Shown here in pieces: positions 12,068 to 22,584 of a stretch of DNA of 64,000 nucleotides. A model generated the notes under the pieces. The model searched no databases. It had not been told where the DNA came from and worked only from the letters and a program-made list of their open reading frames with translations. The stretch covers positions 40,692,501 to 40,756,500 of the forward strand of contig JAZHRO010000002.1 of assembly GCA_037157565.1 (NCBI GenBank), written 5' to 3'. Every line of letters begins with the position of its first letter. Positions within the stretch are counted from its first letter, which is position 1. Source of the stretch: Thalassia testudinum. Lineage: Eukaryota > Streptophyta > Magnoliopsida > Alismatales > Hydrocharitaceae. The position numbers were made by a program, and so were the translations under genes.

Positions 12068-12087
12068 TGGGGCACGCGCTCGTTACA

Positions 12088-13952
12088 AGGACAGACGCCT
12101 GACGTCCAAGCGAAAGGTGCTGACTATATAAGACGTCTGGAGTGCATGCCAGATGTTCGATACGAGAACTAGGAGGGTTCTGGGTAGGCAGACAATCGGT
12201 TCAGACAGGAACCCCGGTCTGGTTCAGGTGAACTAGTGAGGTTTTTGGGCCAGTTTGGGGCTGAAACGGAGTCTATTTTCTTAGCGACAAGTATCATCGG
12301 AAAGCTCTCAGTTTTCTCTACCTTTCTAGATCGCTTTTACACTGATCTAAGCTTATTTTAGGATACTGAAAGTTCAGTCAAGTTATTTAATGCTCCTCTT
12401 TGGCCTTTGATTCGGTATAGGTTCTGAGTCTGGGGCTCAAGCAGGACCTGTGGGGACATCTAGGTCGATTCCTCATGCCCCCATATCTCCTGTGTACCTA
12501 GGTAGAGTGGCTCCTTTCTAATTCTACTGTCAATTCTAGGAACAATGTATGCTATATATTGAATAGGAAATGTGCTACCTAGTTTGAATTGCTAAGTGTG
12601 AATGAGAAATAACTTGATACTTGTTTCAAAACCTAAAACAAACTTAGCACTAAAACAAAGAACTGTTACCTGTTGTATTTTCAATTAATTTGTCTCTTGA
12701 TGAAATCTAAATACATGTGTTAATGCTTGCTACTTGCTTTTGCCTGAAATGGAGTTATTCTAGATATAGAATGTGCATGAAACTTAGGGTAAATTAAATG
12801 GTAGAATTGTTTGCTGTGGTGGAACTAGGAGAATACTAGAATTATCTGTACGTTCATGAGACATGACTGTTGGTGGGGAAGTGAGCTAGCCCTCGAGTAC
12901 GCATGTACCGAGGAGAGTTAACCGTCTCTTTGTGTAGGAAGTGAGCTGGCCCTCAAGTACGTACGTACCGAGTAGAGCTACTGTCACTTTTGTGTAAGGA
13001 GAGAGCTGACCACCCTCGGGTTGAGACCAAGGGTAAGCATGTCCTTCCTACATCGACTCTTGTTAGGCCCACGAGGCCAACCAGGATAGTCGAGTGAGGG
13101 TACGCAGACTGGAGAGGGCACGGCCCTGTTCTGTTCTGTGTTATACTGCTTTGAGCATACCCGTTAATGGAAAGGACTGACCATATGCCAGTGCAAGGTA
13201 GCCCCCTGTGCATTTATCGCGTATGCCCTAGTCACCGCTTCGTCGCAACCGTGACCTCGAGGTGGTAGACCAGGTGTAGGGCAAACATGAGGTGGTCTCT
13301 CGGCCAAGAGAGCACCACGTACACATTCTACACCATAAGAGTACTGTAGCAAGATCGTTTCGTTAGGGAACATGTGAATCAAAGAAGGTGAGACCCTTTG
13401 CTAGAATGCCTGAAATCAAGACAATTAGTAGCTAATAAAGAAATAAAACATACAAGATGCATATGAATTATTTGCTTGTCCCTTAAAAGATGATTAGTTT
13501 ATTGCACACATGTCACTTTACTCAATTTTTGTTGACTTCTACTACTTGTAACTAGGTCAGGGGAGTGAGCAACCAGTTGCACCGGCTGCAGAGGGAGCTG
13601 GGCCCAACCGAGCTCAGCCTTAATTTTTCCTATCTCTTTTCTACTGTTGGACGTTTCCTTTTTCAGTTGTAGTGAGTACTTAGATCGTCCATAATTGATA
13701 GTTCTACCTTTTGTACTTTGTTGTTTTTGTTGTGATGGCTGCATCTCTACTTTATGTTATTTTCTTATGAATGGACTCTAGTGCACGATGCATGTTTCCT
13801 TCCTGTTACTATTAATTTATTTTTCTCTAGCTATGATTGCATGAATTAAAATATTTGTGTTCTTTATTATTTATCGTTGGACGACTGGACCTTGGGATAC
13901 TTAATGAGAACTGACCGAATTTCCAAGGGGGAACCGGATTTGGGTGGCAACA
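12088..13952 (+). mobile_element. Old LTR-D, right fragment
   Basis: This continues the fragment at 8976-9400 after the AGGAC duplication. It is degraded but collinear with 46780-48574: a palindrome pair at 12132 and 12152, the block with 'cgtgccagtg' near 13180, the block at 13555-13610 that resembles the GGCTGCAGAGG segment, and an end near 13952 (GGTGGCAACA) matching the LTR end GGGTCATTACA. No gene was seen in it. Confidence 0.65.
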
Positions 13953-14389
13953 AATAATGAAGGCGAAGGAGAATTCCCTGCATTGGAGGAAAGTTATTGG
14001 AAGATGTTGTAGCGTTAGTGCTGGTACCAAATAAGGAAGGCCTCATGAATGGTGTGTGGAGGAAGGTCAACATATCATCTGCACATGTGTTCTCATGCGA
14101 AATGGACCCACTAGCTGAAGTAGCATTCAACATCTTCGGTGTTGTAACGAGTTGTATCTTTCTCCACGATGATGTCGACATCCTCATAATAAATGAAAGG
14201 CATATCACTCAATTCAGGTGGGAGCTACAAGTGATTGAAATAGTGAAATTAATTTTTACCTAAGGAAGGATTCTACATGAAATTATGGTGGGAAATGAGT
14301 TCTTTACCTCATTTCAAGTGGATGATGAGGGTGCTATGAGACATGAAGAGCTAGATTTGAACGCGTAAAAGATTGAATTAAAAACCCGT
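13953..14389. other. Unassigned stretch between two LTRs
   Basis: An open frame of 88 codons lies at 13997-14263 on the plus strand. It shows no domain I recognise and no clear promoter. I see no reason to call a gene. Confidence 0.3.
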
Positions 14390-15021
14390 TGTTGTAGTTG
14401 TGTAAAATCCGCTATCAAATAACATTTATAACCGAAACTCCAGTGAGTTCTAGGTCGAACAGGGGAAGGCGAACGTTTGATTTAAAATCCACATTTATTT
14501 TTATAAAGTAGAGTAGCTGGTTGAAATTAATTTACGCGAGCTAAACTACTTAAAGTATAAACAATAGAAGAAAGAAAGAGAATAATACAAAGAAAGAGAA
14601 AAATATAGAGAGAATAAATAAATAATTCATAACCATCGAACCATGTTCATTACATCTACTCGCAAAGTTAAAATTACACTAAGAAGCAGTAAAAAGATAG
14701 GAATGAGAAAAATTCTCCTCGACGGCTGCTTGGAGGACGGGTCGTGTTGTTAGCACCTAGAAGACGAAGATGAGATGCTGGAAGAAGGTGGATGGAGTTG
14801 GAAGACGAGGATGAGACGCGGGACGTAGCCAGCACGGGATCTGATTCCATAATGGTGGTGAGAGGAAAACCACATGTGCTCTATGAAGGGGATGAGAAAA
14901 TGGACAAAATTTTATTCTTTTACTCTAGAGGAGCATCCTAGGTTTGGAACTAACTCCTTAAAGCTTTGTAGAGGTGAGAGGAAGAAGAGAATGGATGATG
15001 AAATGTGTCAGAAGAGTAGGC

Positions 15022-15029
15022 CTTTTATA
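15022..15029 (-). promoter_or_regulatory. TATA box of LTR-C copy 1
   Basis: TATAAAAG on the minus strand. It matches TATAAAAG at 63607-63614 of the plus-oriented copy 2. The inverted repeats at 15534-15732 lie upstream of it. Confidence 0.55.
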
Positions 15030-15533
15030 GATGTAGAATTGACAGCAAAACAATCTTTTCTAAGGCCTTAATATTAATACATGGCCTTTAGTGACGCATG
15101 TAAGCATTACTAAAGGCGCACATTTCTGAAGGCGCTCATGCAAGGAGGACCCTTAGATTGCGAACGAACGGCTTAAATCGCACGTTGGATGGGCTTCAGC
15201 TGTTGAAGCTCAGATCGTGCCCCATCAAGATTAGCCATCCGATCATGTGATTGGATTGCTTAAAAGTCACACCTCTCGCGGTGCGTCAGATCGCGCATGC
15301 GATTTGGCATCATCATGCGCGTATGCATCCAGCGCTCGATATCATGCCACGTCGACGCCTTCAGTGCCACTCGATACTGATCCAACGGGTGAATTTCACC
15401 CCCGCTCCTTCTCAGCGGATTAAATCCGCAGAGCACGGATTTAACTTGCGCTTTTGCCTTTGGATAAGGTGCTCTCCTAACGCGCTGCGAGAGCGGATGG
15501 TTGAGTGGATGTAATTCCCTTCATGCACCCTCC

Positions 15534-15732
15534 GCCGTTGGATGATGATCCAATGATGGAGATCAAACATTGATGGCTCCTTTACAAAATACGAAGGCAT
15601 GGCGAGGAGCGATCTCAGCTGTTGGATGAGGATCCAACGGTCGAGATCTCTCGTGGTTTCTCCTTCAACACTAGAGAAGAGAGCGCGAATAGTGGATTTC
15701 AGCCGTTGGATCTTGATCCAATGGCTAAGATC
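15534..15732. repeat. Three long GATCCAACGG palindromes in LTR-C
   Basis: Near-perfect inverted repeats lie at about 15534-15564, 15611-15648 and 15694-15732. Each has arms of the type AGCCGTTGGAT / ATCCAACGGCT around a short centre. Related ones occur in LTR-C copy 2, for example 62991-63014 (perfect 10-base arms, 4-base loop). Confidence 0.7.
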
Positions 15733-16250
15733 TCACGATGGAAGAGCCTTTGAGGAAGGGTGCTGCGAATGGCCGTGGGCAACTTGGATGATGTCACATG
15801 GCATCATTTAAGCCGTCCATCTTCTTTTTCTCATAGAAGGTATCACAGATGTTGGATTGGACCAATTTTCATGTCGTTGGACTGCGATCGTCGATCCGAA
15901 CCCATCCATGCAGTTGGATTTCTTGTCTGAAGTTTGGATTTTCACCACCTTATCCCTTGACTTTTGATCTTTCTAAGACTGCATATGATGCTACGAAGGT
16001 CCGATCGGAGCGATTTTGAAGTTGTTGGACTCCGATTATTGCCATGATCAGATCCGCACGGTTGAATCTTAAATCTAAGGCCTCGAAATGAATAACCTTA
16101 TCCCCTAGCCATAAAAACAGGTGAATTAATATACAATTTATATAAATTAATCTAAATGCATGATGATGCATGTTATGCAATATTTATATTGCATAAGACT
16201 AACATGCATAAATAGATAAATTAGGCCAATTAGACATATACACATCAAGA

Positions 16251-17889
16251 CAACCAGTACGAAGGTTTATCCCCCAACAACTTTTACTCAAGAGTTGGAG
16301 ATACAAAGTGTGTTTTTCTTGAACTCCTTCCATCTATTCAATATTTGGTTGTGGTTGTATAGCAAACCCATCGCTACAACAGACTCATCAATGTCATTCT
16401 TTGCAAATGATCCATTCACCCAGTGACCCTAGGAATGGTGCCTTAGCAAAATCTTCAACAACTTGTTTTTGGTCTGATTACCTCATTTTTTTGCCTTCTT
16501 TAGAGCAGAGGTCGAAGGTTAGGATGACAACATTCTAGACAAGAAAGCGACGGATTGTTACATAGCAACCAATTGACAATGACCAATTATTACGTCTTCT
16601 ATTTACAATAAACGAAATGGCCGTTATCTACACATAACCTAGCCCTTAATCAACTCCTACTCGTATTTAATTTATTTTTCTTGGCTCTTGCAGAAGAGTT
16701 GTCATCCCGATATTTAGGGAATGTTTGTTTCAAGGGTTAGGATTCTCTTACAAGCAACATAACAGCAAACTGAGAGGATACTACCTGACATGGCATGTGT
16801 TATCTAACCCACAAATCTTCGTAATCATTTCAATAAGAAAAACCACATTGAACTATCGTAACAATCACATTGTGATTTTTACCGTTATCCATTGAGGAAA
16901 TTCCAACAAGAATCAATATATCAGTATTTCCATTTTCAGTCGACACAACAAGAGCATTGGCATCTCTCCTAACTTCGAACATAACAATATCAAGTTGTAT
17001 ACCTCTTATTGATCCAAGTTATCAATTCAAATGAAAATTAATTTCAACAAATAACGATACATCTTAAATTCTATTTGCCACAAACAACCCAGTCTATTTT
17101 GTAAAGAACCACTTCCACGGCAGTAGTGTCCAAATTGCATACACTTCCAAGATAAATATATTACATTAAAATTTTCTTGATTGATTGAAATTTATTGTTG
17201 CTGCTAAAATAAAATTTAAAAAATGAGGATAATTTCAAATTTCAGTTAGAAATGAGGATTCCAAACATTATTTTTTATTTCAACATCAAACACATCGGTT
17301 GAGATTGTATTTCCACTGATTGAAACCATATCTCAACCTCTATTCCACGGTTGAAAATGAAAAATATACCGTTAAAATTTTGAAAGTCGTCGGTGTAATT
17401 TTTTCCTTTCATTGATCCAAAATAAAAATACATTAATATATTTCATATCCCGCGGAGTCGAATAACACACCGATGTATTATTGTATTATTACCTTCCACC
17501 GACGGAAAGGAAGGACACTGGTGAAAATTTAAAACCCACGGGTGCGTGTCTTATTTCCACCGGTGGGACATGGAAACACGTCAGTTTGTTTGCTGTCCCG
17601 CTAATGGGAAATGGAAACACAAAACACAAACATTATGACATACCTGCGTGTTTTGTAAAGGTGTCCACAAAACACAAACATTGCCCAAGCAATCAACACT
17701 CCTGGCAAGTCAAGATCAGCAATAACCGTGGACAAACAAAAGAGATCCACAGCCTGTGATGGTACCACTAATTATCTTCACAAGAGAGTAGGGAATTCGA
17801 AGCCTACTGGGAGGAAGAAGGGTCAATCAATTATATATCAAAAGGACAGAATTCGAATTACAACCTACAACAAGAAGAGCAGCAACATC
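16251..17889. other. Intergenic stretch downstream of mTERF gene 1
   Basis: AT-rich, with many stops in all frames. From about 17290 to 17600 motifs like CCACCGACGG and CCACCGGTGG recur, which resembles subterminal regions of DNA transposons, but no terminal repeats were found. No gene is supported. Confidence 0.4.
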
Positions 17890-18019
17890 CTAAGACGATT
17901 TCGGAGCCTTGCGCTTCTTCTTCTTCTTACTATCCTTCAACCATTCCCATCCCTGGAACTCGATCTTGCCCTGGTAAGCCCTCGCAACCTCGGGAACCTC
18001 CTCCTCGTACTTCTTGACG
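17890..18019 (-). other. Out-of-frame C-terminal tail of mTERF gene 1
   Basis: Read in the next frame, 42 codons from 18018 down to 17893, followed by a TAG at 17892-17890, encode the usual mTERF end: VKKYEEEVPEVARAYQGKIE and then a GW-containing segment and a lysine-rich tail. The same end is present in frame in gene 2 (KYKEEVPEVLEAYQ... FVGW). The frame is lost by one extra base around 18019-18022, where the minus strand reads GAGAGATAACGTC. Confidence 0.8.
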
Positions 18020-19033
18020 TTATCTCTCAAAGAAGTCCCTCTTCGTGGCCTTGAACTTCCACGGCGACCTGGTGTCCTTCCTTACGAGCCCCCTCGACAT
18101 GAGCATGTTAAGCACCGCGCAGCGCGGGATGATCCTCTTCTCGAGGCTCAACATCAGCAACACGGGGTATGCTGATAGGAACTCCGTCCCCCATCCGACC
18201 CTCTCCCTGAAGAACTCCATCTTGCTCCTGAGGTTCTCGTCGGACGAGGTCATCCACCCCGGCTGCTTCCGGAACACCCCCAGCACCTCCCCCTCCGACC
18301 ACCCCAGCTCCTTGTACACCTCCACCTTCCTCAGGAACGTCGACCTCGACATGTAGGACATCACCCCTAGCGCGGCCACGTACGCGCCGCTCGTGGGGGA
18401 CAAGCCCAGCTCCTCCACGTGCCCGACGGCGGCGGCGAACTCCTCCTGGCTCCTCGCGAGCGCCCTCGGCTGGACGTGGAGCAGCCCGAGGATCCGGGGG
18501 TCCGTGACGCCCCTGTCCTTGAGAAGCTCGATGTTGGCCTCCTGCTTGCGGGTGAGGAGCATGTTGGTGGACTTGAGGACCCGGATGAGGGCTTCTTTGG
18601 AAGGGAGGATGGTCTTGAGGAAGTCGACGGAGGAGGAGATGGACCTCTCCAGGTTCTTGGTCAGGAGGGAGGGGTTGGTCAGGAGGATCTGCGCGAGGTC
18701 GGCGCCCCGCAGGAAGTCCAGCTTGGGCCGGAGGGTCTTGTTGAGCTTCAAGGTGAGGAGCCACGGGTACTTGGCGACGATGGCGTTGGTCTCCTCCTCC
18801 GGTATGTCGTAGCCTCGGAAGGTGGTCAGCAAGGAAGCAGAGGAGGCCAGGGAAGCGGCCTTTGAAGAGAAGCCGCGCGAGGAGATGGCGAGTTTCGGTG
18901 GAAGGGCGTTCGTAGGGAATGGGGAGAGTCGAGGGAGGTTTTCTCCGAAGAAGAGGCGGGGCATCATGTTTTGGGGATGTCGAGGAATTGGTAATGGGGT
19001 GGTGGACTGGAGAATGTGCCCAGATTTTTTCAC
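18020..19033 (-). CDS. mTERF family protein (gene 1), frameshifted near the C-terminus
   Basis: This is a 337-residue member of the mitochondrial transcription termination factor family, helical-repeat proteins that bind nucleic acid and act in organelle gene expression. Repeats run from about residue 82 to 315 with the usual P-x-L pattern: YPWLLTL (89-95), NPSLLT (120-125), QPRALA (188-193), QPGWMT (257-262), YPVLLM (289-294). Between them are LGW and VGWG turns and a PRCAVLNML block near 303. Residues 1-60 are rich in Ser, Arg and Ala with no acidic residue except Glu31, as in an organelle transit peptide. Met23 or Met24 (18967, 18964) could be the true start. The frame stops after DFFER at 18020; one extra base there removes a conserved tail of about 43 residues. 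It could be a recent null allele, a tolerated truncation or a sequencing error. It is very GC-rich, unlike its flanks, and has no intron. A shared strand and similar sequence tie it to gene 2. Confidence 0.88.
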   Translation of the reverse strand: MKKSGHILQSTTPLPIPRHPQNMMPRLFFGENLPRLSPFPTNALPPKLAISSRGFSSKAASLASSASLLTTFRGYDIPEEETNAIVAKYPWLLTLKLNKTLRPKLDFLRGADLAQILLTNPSLLTKNLERSISSSVDFLKTILPSKEALIRVLKSTNMLLTRKQEANIELLKDRGVTDPRILGLLHVQPRALARSQEEFAAAVGHVEELGLSPTSGAYVAALGVMSYMSRSTFLRKVEVYKELGWSEGEVLGVFRKQPGWMTSSDENLRSKMEFFRERVGWGTEFLSAYPVLLMLSLEKRIIPRCAVLNMLMSRGLVRKDTRSPWKFKATKRDFFER

Positions 19034-19322
19034 CAGGGTAGTCTGGGACTCAGGAGGACGAGAGGTCTATGCTGGGAAAGGAAACGGAAGAGCGATCATT
19101 TGTCCACGAAGATTTCCACGCCTTTTTTTTCTTGCCGCGTGATCCACACCGTCGGCTGGCAAACACGAACACATTGATTTGTGTCTCCCTTTTTTCCTTT
19201 CGGGTTAAGGGAGGATGTGAAAACCATCGTCAAATAAGGTCAGATCATTTTTCACGAGGAGGTTACTTAAAAATGACTCTTTGTCATCTTCATCATTTTT
19301 CAAAAGGAAATTTCTGTTCATC
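19034..19322. other. 5' flank of mTERF gene 1
   Basis: This should hold the promoter and 5' leader of gene 1. I see no clear TATA box on the minus strand. GC content falls sharply beyond about 19150. Confidence 0.4.
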
Positions 19323-19505
19323 TTTTTTTTTTAAGAGTTAAAAGGCTAATTGCAGAGAGATTACACATAACCCATCTTAGTGGTTACTCTACTACATTTT
19401 ACAAGTAATAGAATTCTCCTCTTGTTTGTCACTAATAGGTTTTGAACCCTATATCTACCCTTAAGATAGATGGTGTTCACCGACTGTGCTACAGACGATT
19501 TGCCT
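19323..19505 (-). mobile_element. tRNA-derived SINE
   Basis: On the minus strand an A box TAGCACAGTCGG (19491-19480) and a B box GGTTCAAAACC (19448-19438) match the RNA polymerase III consensus sequences TRGCNNAGYNGG and GGTTCRANNCC exactly, 31 bases apart. The element ends in a run of ten A (plus-strand T run 19323-19332). The total of about 180 bp is normal for a plant SINE. The 5' end is placed near 19505; a clear target duplication was not found. It lies about 0.3 kb upstream of mTERF gene 1, in the same orientation. Confidence 0.7.
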
Positions 19506-20418
19506 CATAGTCTTTTATATGATTATTAAACATTTACTCAATGGAAGCATACTCATTCCCAGCCATATGTACATGTTAATGTCAACTCTTTAAATGTTTT
19601 GACTATTTACAAAAAAGGTAAGTTGCTAAATAAATAAGATAAATATACGTGCTATATATATCTACCAAGTCTTAAAATACAAGAATTCAAGATACTTGTT
19701 AAAAAAGAGAACAAATTTCTTTGGATAAGAAGACTTAAGAAGACCAAAGCAAAATATGTATTTGAAATTAATGAGTTGTAATTTTTCCCTTTCTTATTTT
19801 TTTAGATACCTTGTAAAAAGTCCAAAGATTCTTTCAAATGAACCTACGCTCTAGGATCCGATGTTAGATTGATTTAGGAATCTACACCCAACAATTAGAA
19901 GCTTCATCCCTCTCATATGTGTGGCAATCCCATTAGATATCTAGACACACCATCTATGCCCATCAAGTCCAAGGATTCGAACAATTTGATTCCCGATGGC
20001 ATCGTGGAAGTGTAAAATTTAGTTGTTTAAACCTTCTTCAAATTCGATAATCAAATCGATGGTCGAAAATCTAAATAACAAAACTCGAGAAATCATGACC
20101 TAGATACTCACAATCACATGGGAAGATCTAATATTTTGCTTTTTTGGGTTTCCCATGAGTAGCGAAGTATACCTGTGGAGTGGCATAACACAAAACCTCC
20201 AGTGTTGTGCCTCATGGGACTCCCTTCTTTTCGGCAAGCAGATGAAACTCTTCTTATTAAGAACACTTGATCTTATTGAGTATGGTGTGAACTCTTCATG
20301 CCCTATGGCCACCTTTACATTTCCCAAGATGATGGGCACCATGAAATTCCTCTGAGCGCAACCTGTTGAAGATTCCAAACCTTCAACTAACATATGGGGA
20401 TGTCTATTCTTCTTACCA
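19506..20418. other. Intergenic, probably decayed LTR in its right part
   Basis: AT-rich sequence without credible genes. From about 19840 it looks like an old LTR leading into the decayed palindrome array at 20419. A 107-codon minus frame at 20100-20423 has no domain I recognise. Confidence 0.35.
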
Positions 20419-20548
20419 GACATCCAAAAGTTCCTTTAGACTTCAGATCAAGATTTTGAATATCCAAAATTAGAGAAATCTAGACATTCAGAGGTGTTGC
20501 TAGACATCTATTGAGGCCTTAGGACTTCTCCTGAGGTCCTTGGATGTC
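20419..20548. repeat. Decayed phased GACGTC array
   Basis: Cores start at 20419 (GACATC), 20439 (GACTTC), 20459 (AATATC), then 20483, 20503, 20523 and 20543 (GATGTC). Steps are 20 bp apart from one 24-bp step. No intact GACGTC remains, yet the phase is kept. Confidence 0.6.
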
Positions 20549-21786
20549 TAGAGCAAAGAGGAGAGGGAGGGCAGCAGCAACTCTCTCTTTCTCCTCTCTC
20601 TCTCTCTCTTAGTGGAGGAAGGCTTATACACAATTAGGGATTGATTAAGATTCCCATTACACTTTAGAATGTAGGCAAAAGTAGGGATCATGTTGGGCAA
20701 GATTGACACTCTGGTTTCAACAATGTAACGAGTTTAAAAAAATTGGAATCCTTACTCCAAACCAAGGGAAACAAACAAATGATGATTTTAAGTTCCATAA
20801 TGATCCTTATATGCAACAAAAAAGATTTTGATTTACCTGGAAACCCACGATAGAATCTACCTTTATTCTCGTACGCATACTTAAAATATCTTGAAATTAA
20901 CATCATTCAATGACAAGCTTCATTTAGCTCAATCAAAGGTTGGGATATCAAACTTCAAATGATAATAATATAGCAAGATAATTGCATGCATTAAAGTTTC
21001 ACAAATTAAGGGAATAAGTGTTAACGTCAACGGGAAAAACGTCTTTGCCTTGTGAATATGGTGCTTGGTATTTTGCAAAAAATGGAAATTGAAGATACTG
21101 GAATGGGCTTATTGGCATTCTTTTTTCATCATGTAGCACGATGATAGTTTTACTGACCTATTTTTTGAAAAATATAAAAGTTCATACCTTCTCCATTAAG
21201 TTCCTCGAGTCCAACATAGTTTCAAGTAGTATAAAAATCGGACCCCAATAGTCTTGGACTTAGCCTTAGTTGAGACAACACCACACAAAAACTTAATAAA
21301 AGGAGAGAAATTAGAAAATAAGGAAAAGAATTATTTCTAACAAATATAATGAGCCATTTCCTTGATTAAAGATGGAATTAATTGTATATATGTCTATGCA
21401 AGCTTAGAAAATAACAATTTTTCTTTTGCATATACCTCTAGAACAATGTGACTAAATAAATAAAGATTTTTTATGCATATACCTTTTTTTCTTTCTTTTC
21501 TTTCAACAAAAAACCTCTTATACCCCCTTCCCCTCGAGAACAAAAGGGAAGAGGGTGAGGCTTTTGGTAAAAGAGGAGAAAAAAAGGATACATATGTAAA
21601 AAGATCCTTATTATTTTGTCTACATAGTTTATAAGGATATATGAAGGCAAGGTTATTTTCGAATGTATATACATAAAAACATGATATATAAGGGAATACA
21701 GATCTGTGACAATGATTGTAGGAAAATATATGTAATTAACCCAAGGTAAGACATGTTACCAATATGTCGATATCGATACTTAAGAG
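20549..21786. other. Intergenic stretch left of the copia element
   Basis: CT-rich near 20575-20610, then AT-rich. Near 21765-21791 it contains ATATC and CGATATCG motifs that continue on the far side of the copia element. No gene was seen. Confidence 0.4.
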
Positions 21787-21791
21787 ATATC
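21787..21791. repeat. Target-site duplication ATATC, left copy
   Basis: ATATC at 21787-21791 is repeated exactly at 26771-26775 around the copia element. Confidence 0.9.
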
Positions 21792-22463
21792 TGAAGGTTC
21801 CCTTCTAGGAGGGGTGACGTAAAAATATGCGGAAATAAAAATATAAAGCAATCTCACAAAAATCAATCGCACAATGTACACAGGTATTTTTAGGTGGAAA
21901 CCCAAACCGGGTGAAAACCACCACCTAACCCTCTCGAGTTAGGATTTTCCGATCAACCAAGTTGATCAAAATCCACTAAACGAATCACTTTAAACGAGGG
22001 TAATTCAACCTCAGTACAACCACGCTACAAGTACGAGGGTAGCGTTCCTCAACCCCTTCTCTCCACGAGAAGGATTTTGTCCCACGAAGGAGACGGGAAT
22101 TCGCAAAGCGAATACCCAACCAAAAGACAAAGATAAAAGAAACAATAGTCCTATAGAGCCAACAAAATAATTAAACCTAGCTTCTATAGGAAATAGGAAA
22201 CTCCCCTTTGCAAGGAGTGCGTCGACGTTGACGCGGTGCGTGTGCCACGCGATGGCGCTACGTCGCTCTCATTAACAACGCCGGGAGAGCGGGTGCGCAA
22301 CGGTTGAATGCTCTCAAGAAAATGGAGCTTGAGCTTGGAGAGCAAGAGAGTCTTTTCTTTGGACACAAAATGTTTGAAAGTGTATTGCAAGGTGTGTCTT
22401 AGTGTGTATATGTCTCTCTAGGTGTTTCTCTTCTTGTGTATCTGTGTTACAAAGGTTCCCCTC

Positions 22464-22471
22464 TATTTATA
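22464..22471 (-). promoter_or_regulatory. TATA box in the 3' LTR
   Basis: TATAAATA on the minus strand, repeated at 25712-25719 in the 5' LTR. The palindrome array begins about 115 bp upstream of it. Confidence 0.8.
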
Positions 22472-22584
22472 GAGGCCTTAGGAAGGCTTTGGAAGGCTTG
22501 GAAAAGCTTCCATAGCCGTTGGGTGCAAAGCCCAAGAGAATCAGGCCGAAATCAGGACAATGATTGCATTTGACAGGGTTATCA

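Larger units (their letters stand above)
9401..12087 (-). mobile_element. Solo LTR-D copy 1 (2687 bp)
   Basis: On the plus strand it starts TGTAACGACCCGG and ends GCGCTCGTTACA, with 5-bp AGGAC duplications on both sides. TG...CA ends with a 5-bp duplication and no internal region are the signature of a solo LTR. It is 2.7 kb and clearly homologous to 34063-36771 and (inverted) 45919-48574. Minus orientation is inferred from a TTAAAA box followed by a CT-rich stretch, and from a splice donor near 11458, all conserved in the three copies on that strand. Its own frames are GC-rich shadows. Superfamily is unassigned; Ty3/gypsy is my guess. Confidence 0.8.
14390..16250 (-). mobile_element. LTR-C copy 1 (minus, approximate ends)
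   Basis: Its reverse complement resembles 62461-64000: shared blocks include an 'agtccaacggctccaaaatcg'-like stretch, repeated GATCCAACGG palindromes and a TATA box. The left end carries a motif like AGGTCGAACAGGGGAAGG near 14450 that is also seen in LTR-A. Exact ends and a target duplication could not be found. Frames inside it are chance frames. Confidence 0.55.

Noticed and set aside
9401..12087. Inverted ends TGTAACGA/TCGTTACA suggest a DNA transposon
   Set aside because: The inverted match is only 8 bp and imperfect in the other copies; TG...CA ends with 5-bp duplications and no transposase fit a solo LTR better.
13997..14263. 88-codon open frame that might be a gene
   Set aside because: No domain, no conserved relative I know, surrounded by LTRs.
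15083..15130. CACTA-transposon-like motif (TTTAGTGACGC ... ACTAAAGGCGC)
   Set aside because: Short, isolated, inside LTR-C and without a CACTA end or a partner.
17290..17600. CCGACGG-type motifs like subterminal repeats of a DNA transposon
   Set aside because: No terminal inverted repeats, target duplication or transposase could be found.
18108..18865. Long frames overlapping mTERF gene 1 on both strands
   Set aside because: Shadows caused by high GC at third positions; only the 18020-19033 frame has mTERF repeats.
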